Part shown: piece by piece, positions 16,950-23,810 of the stretch | Layout of the letters: every line of letters begins with the position of its first letter | Position numbering within the stretch: position 1 is the stretch's first letter | Assembly (NCBI RefSeq): GCF_007713685.1 | Contig: NZ_VMRJ01000003.1 | Location: forward strand, 558,001-622,000 | Reading direction: 5' to 3' | Length of the DNA stretch: 64,000 bases | Source of the DNA: Hymenobacter setariae | GTDB taxonomy: Bacteria > Bacteroidota > Bacteroidia > Cytophagales > Hymenobacteraceae | Made by a program: the position numbers and the translations under genes | The notes under the pieces: generated by a model | Databases searched by the model: none | Told to the model about the DNA's origin: nothing | Seen by the model: the letters and a program-made list of their open reading frames with translations, nothing else

Positions 16950-19400
16950 CTAAAACGAATACCCGGCCGTGAGGCGGAAGCTGGTGGGTGCTTCAGGCTG
17001 CCAGGTGTAGTAGCTGCCGATGGCGGCCGCACCAGTGCCAGAAGCCGCCGTGAAGGCGCCCGCAGCGTAGTTGTAGCGGTTCGTGATGTTGTTTACCAGT
17101 AAGTTGACGCCTAGGTGCTCGCCCTGCCACGACACGCCCGCATCGAGGCGGTAGTAGTTGTCGGGCAGCTTGACACCCTGGTTGCCGAGGCCGGCGTAGC
17201 GCTCTACCTGCCACTGCATGCCGCCCGAGAGGCCGAAGCCCTTGAGCGCGCCGCGCTGAAAGCGGTAGTTCAGCCAGGCGTTGCTGTTGTGCTTGGCGGT
17301 GCCACCTAGGCGGCGGCCGATATTGGCCTCATTATTATCCTTCGTAATAGTGGCGTCGAGCAGCGAATAGTTAGCCACCAGATTCAGGCCCGATACTAGT
17401 TCGCCAGTAAAGTCGGCCTCGATACCCCGCGAGCGCACCTCGCCGATGGCTACCTGGGCATTCGGAAACTGCGGGTTGATGGGCTGCAGCGACTGAGCAA
17501 TGTTAGTCTTATTAATATTGAACGCCGCCACGGTAGTGCTGAAGCGACCGTCCATCCACTCGCGCTTAATGCCCGCCTCGATATTTTTGCCCCGCTGAGC
17601 CGGCAGCAGATTGTTGTCAATGTCAAATGCCGTTTGGGCGATGTACGACTGGTCGTACACAGCGTACACGGCCGTGTTAGGCAGCACGGTGGCGCTCAGG
17701 CCAAAGCGCGGCGTCACCACGTTTTGCTTCACGCGGGCAGTCACGTTATTGTTGGCAGAAAAGCGGGCGGCCACCGTCAGGCGCAGCACGTTATCGAAGA
17801 AGCCTAGCTCGTCTTGCACGTAGAGGCCAGTGTAGCGGGTCAGGCCTTTAGCACCGCGCTGGTCGAGGCTGCGGGCGCGCAGAGCGTCCTGGTCGCTGAG
17901 CGAGGTCGGCGCCGTGCTGTAATAAGTGGGTTGGGTAATGTCGAGCGGCAGGAAGCCCGCCGCGCCAAAGTCAGCCGCGTAGCTCTTGCTCGAGGCATCG
18001 AGGCCCACGATGATGCGGTGCTGCACGGGGCCGGTTTCCACGGTGCCATTCAAGAAGGCCTGGCCCACCAGCGTGGTATTGTCTACGTCGTAGAGGAATA
18101 GCGAACGGTTCAGCACGTTGGTGCCCGCGATGGCGCGGCCGCCATTCACGCCGCTCACGGTGAAGGTGGCGTTGGGATTGAACGAGCCCGCGGCTATCCA
18201 GTTGGAGAGGCCGCGCATGGCGTAGCGCAAGTAGCCCACTTGGCCGGTTACTTTCCAGTTGTCGTTGAGGTGGTGCTCGATGTTGGCAAACGAGCTGTGG
18301 TCGTTCACCCGCGATGAGCCCATGCTGGGGTCGTACACCGAAAAATCCTGGCTCAGGCTCTTGTAGCCATTGGGCGAAAATACGTAGTTGCCGGCCACCG
18401 AGAAGTTCGAGTACTGGTACACGTACTGCGCCGTGATGGTCGTCTTGTCGTCGAGCTGGTAGCGCAGGCTGGGCGCCAGAGCCACCTTGCGGTTGAAGTC
18501 GTAGCCCTGGTACGAGTCCAGGCTCTGGCCCATCACGTTGAGGCGGTATTGTAGCTTGTTGTCCTTACTCAGCTTGCCGTCGATGTCGGCAGTGGCGCGG
18601 TACTGCCCAAAGCTCCCTAGGGTCAAACCCACTGACTTGCGGCTCACGCCCGTGGGCGCCTTCAGCACCACGTTGTAAAAGCCACCCGCGTCCGAATTGC
18701 TCAGCAAAAAGCCGCCTGGCCCTTTCACGAATTCTACGCGGTCGATAAAGGAGGCATCCTCAGCCAGCGGGCCAAAGTAATTGCCCGTACTCATGCCGTT
18801 GCGCAGCGAGCCAAAGCCCGTATTAAAGCCCCGGATGTTGATACGGGCGTACACGTTGTTCCAGTGGCCCGGCGCCACCGCGCCGCTCACGTTGCGCGTG
18901 ATGCCCTCCACGGGCGTAAAAATTTGCTGGTCGGCCAGCAGCTGGTTGGTTACCACCTGCACGTTTTGGGGCGCTTCGAGCAGCGGCTCGCCTAGGCGCA
19001 GCGAGCTGGATGGGTTGGGGCGGCGGTAGCGGTTGTGCACGCCCGTCACCGACACTTCGTCTAGGTCATGCTGGGCTTCGGTAAGAACAAAGTTCTGCTC
19101 GTAAGGACCATCGGTCAGCTCTAGTTGGCGCTCTTGGGTTGCGTAGCCCACCATGCGGATACCTAGGGTGTAGTTGCCGGGCGCCACATTAGGCAGGCGG
19201 TAGTCGCCGTTGGCATCGGTGTCGGTACCCACCGTTGTGCCACGTAGCGCCACTGAGGCGCCCACTACTGGCTTGCCAGTAGCACTGTTGGTAATATGCC
19301 CTTGAATTACAATATTTTGAGCGAAGGCAATGCTGGTGGCAAACAACAGTGGCAGGCCTAGCGAGAGGCGACCTAGGGAAAGTGTACTACTTGCAGACAT
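16950..19400 (-). CDS. TonB-dependent siderophore receptor
   Basis: An 816-residue outer-membrane receptor. From ATG 19400 it has a signal peptide (LSLGLPLLFATSIAFAQN), an N-terminal carboxypeptidase-regulatory beta domain (VIQGHITNSATGKPVVGASV to the GYATQERQLEL region), the plug (EAPQNVQVVTNQLLADQQIF; VKGPGGFLLSN) and a beta-barrel ending in FRLTAGYSF with the terminal Phe typical of outer-membrane proteins. FhuA/FoxA-type siderophore receptors share this plan. The upstream TTG at 19427 is rejected as start because it falls inside a perfect -7 box. The PepSY gene follows. Iron control is likely but inferred. Confidence 0.92.
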   Translation of the reverse strand: MSASSTLSLGRLSLGLPLLFATSIAFAQNIVIQGHITNSATGKPVVGASVALRGTTVGTDTDANGDYRLPNVAPGNYTLGIRMVGYATQERQLELTDGPYEQNFVLTEAQHDLDEVSVTGVHNRYRRPNPSSSLRLGEPLLEAPQNVQVVTNQLLADQQIFTPVEGITRNVSGAVAPGHWNNVYARINIRGFNTGFGSLRNGMSTGNYFGPLAEDASFIDRVEFVKGPGGFLLSNSDAGGFYNVVLKAPTGVSRKSVGLTLGSFGQYRATADIDGKLSKDNKLQYRLNVMGQSLDSYQGYDFNRKVALAPSLRYQLDDKTTITAQYVYQYSNFSVAGNYVFSPNGYKSLSQDFSVYDPSMGSSRVNDHSSFANIEHHLNDNWKVTGQVGYLRYAMRGLSNWIAAGSFNPNATFTVSGVNGGRAIAGTNVLNRSLFLYDVDNTTLVGQAFLNGTVETGPVQHRIIVGLDASSKSYAADFGAAGFLPLDITQPTYYSTAPTSLSDQDALRARSLDQRGAKGLTRYTGLYVQDELGFFDNVLRLTVAARFSANNNVTARVKQNVVTPRFGLSATVLPNTAVYAVYDQSYIAQTAFDIDNNLLPAQRGKNIEAGIKREWMDGRFSTTVAAFNINKTNIAQSLQPINPQFPNAQVAIGEVRSRGIEADFTGELVSGLNLVANYSLLDATITKDNNEANIGRRLGGTAKHNSNAWLNYRFQRGALKGFGLSGGMQWQVERYAGLGNQGVKLPDNYYRLDAGVSWQGEHLGVNLLVNNITNRYNYAAGAFTAASGTGAAAIGSYYTWQPEAPTSFRLTAGYSF

Positions 19401-19424
19401 TAAGTTTTGATGAAGGCGACGCTG

Positions 19425-19432
19425 CAAAGGTA
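19425..19432 (-). promoter_or_regulatory. -7 promoter box of the siderophore receptor gene
   Basis: On the minus strand the sequence is TACCTTTG, an exact match to TAnnTTTG, 24 bases before the ATG at 19400. It also explains why the in-frame TTG at 19427 cannot be the start codon. Confidence 0.7.
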
Positions 19433-19441
19433 TAAGTTACT

Positions 19442-19482
19442 CTTTGCTTATTTGTAATTAGTCTAATTAAAAATAAGCAAAG
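19442..19482. promoter_or_regulatory. Near-perfect 41-base palindrome, candidate operator
   Basis: Arms 19442-19461 (CTTTGCTTATTTGTAATTAG) and 19463-19482 are reverse complements at 19 of 20 positions around one central base. It covers the place where the -33 region of the receptor promoter should be and also lies just upstream of a -7 box pointing the other way (19498-19505). There is no T-run on either side, so a protein-binding operator is more likely than a terminator. An iron regulator (Fur or DtxR type) is a natural candidate, but the sequence is not a classic Fur box. Confidence 0.6.
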
Positions 19483-19497
19483 CAGCCCTATTTGCAC

Positions 19498-19505
19498 TAC
19501 TTTTG
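19498..19505 (+). promoter_or_regulatory. -7 promoter box ahead of the NifU-like gene
   Basis: TACTTTTG matches TAnnTTTG. It lies 183 bases before the ATG of the NifU-like gene, so the leader would be long. It is divergent from the receptor promoter and shares the palindrome at 19442-19482 with it. Confidence 0.4.
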
Positions 19506-19687
19506 TACTGGCTACCAGCGCCCTAAAAATTGGGCGGCTACTTGTGAACGGCAGGTGGGCGCAACCTCCACCGCTTAGTTGTTGTTATGGTCTAAATTGC
19601 CAGCCTGGCAAACACTGGCCCTAGGTTCCGTTTGGGGCTAAGTTGCTCGCCAAGGCTTTTTTATTAGCTACTAATTCCTTAGAAATC

Positions 19688-20290
19688 ATGTCTGCTATTT
19701 CCATTTACGCCGAGGCGTCGCCCAACCCTGAGAGCATGAAATTTGTGCTCAACTCTACCTTACTGCCCGACGGCGTGAGCGTAGATTATCCCACTATAGA
19801 GGCGGCAGCTAACTCGCCCATCGCCCAGGAGCTATTTGGCTTCGACTACGTGGGCCGGGTGTTCATCGCCCAAAACTTTGTGACCGTCACTAAGAACCAG
19901 CCCGAGCTGGGCTGGACGAGCATCATCCCCGAGCTGCGCCAGTTCATTAAGAGCTATGTAGAGGCCGGCGGTACGCTCTTTACCGTGGACCCTGCTGCTG
20001 AGCAAAAGGCTGCCCAGGCTGCTAGCGCCGGCGACCCCACCCAGCAAGACGGCTTCACGAGCCAAAAAATCATTGACCTGCTCGACAACTACGTGCGTCC
20101 TGCCGTGGAGCAAGATGGTGGCAACATCACCTTCAAGAGCTACCACGATGGTATCGTGACCGTGAACTTGCAAGGCTCGTGCTCGGGCTGCCCCTCGGCT
20201 ACGGTGACCCTGAAGTCGGGCATCGAGAACCTGCTCAAGCGTATGGTACCCGAGGTGAAAGAAGTAGTAGCCGAAGGTATCCTGGTGTAA
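19688..20290 (+). CDS. NifU-like iron-sulfur cluster scaffold protein (Nfu type)
   Basis: A 200-residue protein with two domains. Residues 1-90 are an Nfu N-terminal domain (YAEASPNPESMKFVLN, PIAQELFGFDYVGRVFIAQNFVTVTK). Residues 120-200 are a NifU C-terminal domain with the cluster-binding pair in LQGSCSGCPSATVTLKSGIE (CxxC). It would carry 4Fe-4S clusters to target enzymes in the cytosol. The frame is open upstream, but ATG 19688 gives the family start. Promoter region shared with the siderophore receptor hints at iron-linked control. Confidence 0.92.
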   Translation: MSAISIYAEASPNPESMKFVLNSTLLPDGVSVDYPTIEAAANSPIAQELFGFDYVGRVFIAQNFVTVTKNQPELGWTSIIPELRQFIKSYVEAGGTLFTVDPAAEQKAAQAASAGDPTQQDGFTSQKIIDLLDNYVRPAVEQDGGNITFKSYHDGIVTVNLQGSCSGCPSATVTLKSGIENLLKRMVPEVKEVVAEGILV

Positions 20291-20315
20291 TGCCAGCGTG
20301 CATCACGCGATAGAG

Positions 20316-20343
20316 AAGGCTGGGCATTGCCCGGCCTTTTTTT
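20316..20343 (+). terminator. Terminator after the NifU-like gene
   Basis: Arms AAGGCTGGGCA (20316-20326) and TGCCCGGCCTT (20328-20338) pair with one mismatch and are followed by seven T, 26 bases after the stop codon. Confidence 0.85.
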
Positions 20344-20398
20344 ATGTCTTTATTTGCTCAGTAGTAAGCCATACCCTCACTTGGAAGAACCTATACTT

Positions 20399-21265
20399 TT
20401 GTCCGCAGAACCCTTAAAAGTTCTCCCTGCTTACCCGACCCTGAAAGAAAGCTGGGGTGCCTTTGGCTGGCTACTACTCATCTCGCTTCTACTTGGTGGA
20501 GTGGCATTGGCGCTAGCTGGCGGGCGAGTAGGCACGCACGGCCTAGGCCGGCTGGTGGGCATCTCGCTGGCGAGCGAGCTTAGTATTATCGTTACCATTT
20601 GGTGGGTGCGGCGGCGGGCTGGGTTGGAGCGTTGGCCCGGCCTTGCTTTACAAGGGCCTTGGGAAAAATGGCAGCTCTATGCCTTGCTGCCCGCGCTAGT
20701 GCTGGCGCAGGATGTGCTACTATCGGTGGTATCACTGCTCCACTTACCAAGTCCTAATGAGAAAATCTATCAGGAAATGGCGCGCTACCCGGCCCTATTA
20801 TTTGGGATAGGCTGCTTTGCCGCGCCCGTGCTGGAAGAGTTTTTCTTCCGGGGCATTCTCCTGAAAGGGCTGCTGCGCAACTACCGGCCGGCAGTAGCTA
20901 TTGGGCAGTCAGCGCTGCTCTTCGGCCTGATGCACATGAGCCCGGCGCAGAGTATCGCCACCGCCCTAATGGGTGCGTTACTGGGTTGGCTATACTACCG
21001 CACGGGCTCGGTGAGGTTGTGCATCGGGCTGCATATGCTCAATAATTTGCTAGCTTTCAATGGTATGCGGCACCCCAAGCTAACAAGTGCTCACGATATT
21101 TTCGACATTGTCAGCCCAGGCGCTTATGTAGCCGCACTGGTGGTAGCCGCCGCTACGCTCGGCCGCATTGCGTGGTGGATGCAGCGCACGCTACCTCCTG
21201 CACCCTCGTCTATCCCCGAAGAGAATGGGAGTATAGCTGTAGAGCAGGTTTTGCCTTCCTATTAG
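20399..21265 (+). CDS. CPBP family intramembrane metalloprotease
   Basis: A membrane protein of about 288 residues with at least six hydrophobic segments and the three CPBP/Abi motifs: EEFFFRGILLKG, FGLMHMSPAQ and a late HMLNNLLAF. The Glu-Glu, Arg and two His residues form the presumed zinc site of this CAAX-protease-like family; substrates are unknown. The start is uncertain: no ATG is available, the frame runs back to a TTG at 20327 inside the preceding terminator, and TTG 20381 and TTG 20399 are alternatives. A -7-like box (TACTTTTG, 20394-20401) argues for a late start. Confidence 0.82.
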   Translation: MSAEPLKVLPAYPTLKESWGAFGWLLLISLLLGGVALALAGGRVGTHGLGRLVGISLASELSIIVTIWWVRRRAGLERWPGLALQGPWEKWQLYALLPALVLAQDVLLSVVSLLHLPSPNEKIYQEMARYPALLFGIGCFAAPVLEEFFFRGILLKGLLRNYRPAVAIGQSALLFGLMHMSPAQSIATALMGALLGWLYYRTGSVRLCIGLHMLNNLLAFNGMRHPKLTSAHDIFDIVSPGAYVAALVVAAATLGRIAWWMQRTLPPAPSSIPEENGSIAVEQVLPSY

Positions 21266-21292
21266 TCGCAGGTGCGGATAGTTCATATAAGT

Positions 21293-21330
21293 CAAACGGC
21301 CGGCTACTTGCGAGAGTAGCCGGCCGTTTG
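21293..21330. terminator. Bidirectional terminator between convergent genes
   Basis: Arms 21293-21307 and 21316-21330 are perfect 15-base reverse complements (CAAACGGCCGGCTAC), eight-base loop, between the convergent CPBP and DUF5777 genes. Confidence 0.85.
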
Positions 21331-21350
21331 ATTTAGATAAGTGCGAAGGG

Positions 21351-22274
21351 TTACTTGCGGTGCCGCTGCTTCACCGTGAAGTTGCGGCTCACGATGAAGC
21401 CGTAATACAAGTTGCCGCTGAAGAAGGTCTTATCCGTTTCGGCGATAAACTGCTTTTCAATCATGCCCGGCGAATTGCTGACGTGGAGCTGGAAGATATG
21501 GCCGCCAGTTTCGATGTCCACGCCCACACCCGCCGAGTTAGCCTGGTGGTCGGCCGCGAACTTGCTTAACAGGTAGTGGTACTCGGCATTAATCGAAAAC
21601 CGCTTGGTGAGCTTGTAGCGGCCCCCGGCCCCTAGGGATACTACATCGTTAGTTTCACCCTCGCGCTGCACTAGGTTGCGATGAATGAAAGTAGGCATGA
21701 GCTGCAACGATAGCTCAGGGCTGAACTTGCGGGCAATGAGCGCCTGATATGTGTAAGCCGTGCGCAGGCCCAGCGTGCGGTCGAAGTTATCGTTAGTATA
21801 AGATTGCGTAACTACGGCTGCCGAAGTAAACAGCGTGACGGATACGGGCATGGCGTGCAGCCCAGTGCTCTGGCGCAGTGCCCGGTATTTCAGGAAGCCG
21901 TCTACCGTTTTATCGAGCGACGAGCGCCCTATGCCTACCTCCAGGCGGTCGCTAATGCCATACTCTAGCGCGATACGCACCTTCGCATTGTCAAATCCGA
22001 AGAGGGAGGAAAAGCCCTCATTGATGGTGCCGAAATTGTGCGAGAACAGAAAAACCAGTGTGCCCTCGCCAGGCGTCTCGACGGTGTGGCCGTTGATGAG
22101 GCGCGTGCTCTTGAACGTAGCATCGACTACTTGAGTAGCAGGCGCATCCTTCTTGGTTTCAGTTTCCAGCTGACCTAGGAGGTCGGTCTGCGCGTAGGCA
22201 GCCGGCACGGCTAGCCCCGCCAGCAACAAGCCCAGCGCAGCGGCCCGGCCGATAAAAGTAGCTAATTGACTCAT
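21351..22274 (-). CDS. DUF5777 family outer-membrane beta-barrel protein
   Basis: A 307-residue protein with a signal peptide (ALGLLLAGLAVPAAYAQTD), then features of DUF5777: STRLINGHTVETPGEGTLVF, LFSHNFGTINEG, FFGFDNAKVRIALEYG-like strands (here LFGFDNAKVRIALEYG), and alternating beta-strands ending VSRNFTVKQRHRK. A barrel in the outer membrane is expected; its function is unknown. It is the last of three same-strand genes with a YceI protein and a c-type cytochrome, a grouping I know from other Bacteroidota. Confidence 0.85.
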   Translation of the reverse strand: MSQLATFIGRAAALGLLLAGLAVPAAYAQTDLLGQLETETKKDAPATQVVDATFKSTRLINGHTVETPGEGTLVFLFSHNFGTINEGFSSLFGFDNAKVRIALEYGISDRLEVGIGRSSLDKTVDGFLKYRALRQSTGLHAMPVSVTLFTSAAVVTQSYTNDNFDRTLGLRTAYTYQALIARKFSPELSLQLMPTFIHRNLVQREGETNDVVSLGAGGRYKLTKRFSINAEYHYLLSKFAADHQANSAGVGVDIETGGHIFQLHVSNSPGMIEKQFIAETDKTFFSGNLYYGFIVSRNFTVKQRHRK

Positions 22275-22295
22275 ATAGGAATAGATAGTAAATGG

Positions 22296-22913
22296 CTAAG
22301 GTTGGGAAACTACGGTGGGCGTTACGGCGTCGCAGGTAAGGTTCACCCGCACGCTTACCGACTTGGCAATGTGCTCGCGTACAAGCAGCGGAATGTCAAT
22401 AGCGTAGTCGGCCGGTGCGATATTGAAATAGGCGAATACTACCAGCTGGCCATCGCGTTGTTGTAGTGTGCCCGATACGGCTACCTTGTGCGATACCCCG
22501 TGCAGCGTCATCTGGCCTTCTACCTCCACGTTTTGGGAGGCTGTAGGCAGCATTTTTAGCACATGAGCTGCGTTAATAACCTGGCCTGTGAAGGTGGCTT
22601 TGGGGTACTTCTCCGATTCCATATAGTTCTCGTTGAAGTGCTCCTGCATGAGGGTGCGCTTGAACTGAAACTCCCGGATGGGCACCGCAAAGGCTAGCTG
22701 CCCGGTGCTGAGGTCGAGCACGGCCGCTACTTTATTGTTGCGCGCCTCGATATCCTCCATAATGGAAGCCGAAAAAAACGAGATAAGTCCCGTTTTGGTC
22801 ATGTATTTGGTCTGGGCACTTGCTTTTAGCGGCCCAGCCAGACCCCCCAGCCACAGCAGGAGCCCTAGCAGCCAATACCGTTGCCGGCCGACGCTTCGTA
22901 GAAAACCAGTCAT
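22296..22913 (-). CDS. YceI family protein
   Basis: A 205-residue secreted protein. From ATG 22913 it starts MTGFLRSVGRQRYWLLGLLL with a signal peptide ending ASAQT, then the YceI lipocalin-like fold: GLISFFSASIMEDIEARNNK, FAVPIREFQFKRTLMQEHFNENYMESEKYPKATFTG, and TLHGVSHKVAVSG. YceI proteins bind isoprenoid lipids in the periplasm. The earlier start at 22958 is rejected, as it adds a non-conserved stretch abutting the upstream gene. It sits between the cytochrome and DUF5777 genes. Confidence 0.88.
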   Translation of the reverse strand: MTGFLRSVGRQRYWLLGLLLWLGGLAGPLKASAQTKYMTKTGLISFFSASIMEDIEARNNKVAAVLDLSTGQLAFAVPIREFQFKRTLMQEHFNENYMESEKYPKATFTGQVINAAHVLKMLPTASQNVEVEGQMTLHGVSHKVAVSGTLQQRDGQLVVFAYFNIAPADYAIDIPLLVREHIAKSVSVRVNLTCDAVTPTVVSQP

Positions 22914-22958
22914 GGGGTAAAAAGGGGAGAAAGAGCTAGCAGACACCTGCCTAGCCAC

Positions 22959-23417
22959 TTATTTATTGGGGGCGCCAGCGTCAACCCAGGCTTGGATGAG
23001 GGCAATCTCGCAAGCCGATAGTTTTTGGCCATCCTTAGGCATGGGCTGGAAGCCGGGCGCATGGCGAATATTCCCAACCAAGTAGCTGACGTTGTCGCGG
23101 CCGTTGGCTGGCGTAGCATAATACTTCAGACTAGCAAAGTCTTCCATATTCAGCGTATTAGATGTCTCGGTCTTGTATTTGTCGGCGCTGTGGCAGCTGT
23201 AGCATTGCTGCTTAAGGATGGGCAGCACATCGGTTTGATAACTTATCGTCAGGGGCAAGTCGCATGGTCTCGGGGGCTCATAGGTATAGGAGCAGGCCGA
23301 TAGAAAGCCAGCAATAGCCGCGACCGAAAGAATAATACCAAATCGATATGGCTTGAAAGTAGTAATTAATTTCACAAAACTAAGATTTAAGATAATGAAA
23401 ATAATTTTATTGAGCAA
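22959..23417 (-). CDS. Cytochrome c-like lipoprotein
   Basis: A 152-residue protein with a basic and hydrophobic N-terminus ending in a lipobox (AGFLSAC, about residues 36-42), then one haem c motif CYSCH in VLPILKQQCYSCHSADKYK and PMPKDG, whose Met may be the axial ligand. It resembles the planctomycete-type cytochrome c domain. The signal is long, and an internal Met is not available. It is first in a group of three genes with YceI and DUF5777 proteins. Confidence 0.85.
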   Translation of the reverse strand: MLNKIIFIILNLSFVKLITTFKPYRFGIILSVAAIAGFLSACSYTYEPPRPCDLPLTISYQTDVLPILKQQCYSCHSADKYKTETSNTLNMEDFASLKYYATPANGRDNVSYLVGNIRHAPGFQPMPKDGQKLSACEIALIQAWVDAGAPNK

Positions 23418-23810
23418 GTAATGTACTAATACAAGACTTAGTTGCTAGTGTATAAATGTCTTTAAAACACAAATATAGAGTAAGTAAGCAATTTTACTTC
23501 TCAAACATACTAGCCGGACACCATATTCAAGGCAGATGTATTCGTAATTATATAATAGTACTCTTCCGATAAAACTGTTAAGCTTATATTTTCGAGAGGC
23601 GCTAACCTACGTAGGGCAGTAAAACTAGGATTAGTGGCCGCCGAAAATTTTCGCTTTTCGTTGGTCAGAGGGTTTTCCTAGGTGAACACTGGCTGTGGGT
23701 AGCTAGCAAAACCGGGCATGTTGCCTAGGTCGGCAGGCAGCATTGGCTGAGTAGAAGGCATAAAAAAAGCCCGGCCAATGGCCGGGCTTTTCAAATAAGC
23801 TTGAAGCTAA
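23418..23810. other. Intergenic region, cytochrome gene and secDF
   Basis: AT-rich spacer of 393 bases, with the promoter region of the cytochrome operon (no clear consensus box seen) and the secDF terminator at 23762-23793. No coding signal is visible. Confidence 0.5.
23762..23793 (-). terminator. Terminator of secDF
   Basis: A-run, stem AAAGCCCGGCC / GGCCGGGCTTT with a four-base loop, and T-run, 18 bases past the secDF stop. Confidence 0.9.

Noticed and set aside
19401-19427. N-terminal extension of the siderophore receptor starting at TTG 19427
   Set aside because: The TTG lies inside an exact TAnnTTTG promoter box, and the ATG at 19400 leads directly into a signal peptide.
20327-20398. 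TTG start of the CPBP protease at 20327
   Set aside because: It falls inside the terminator hairpin of the preceding gene and adds residues without any family similarity.
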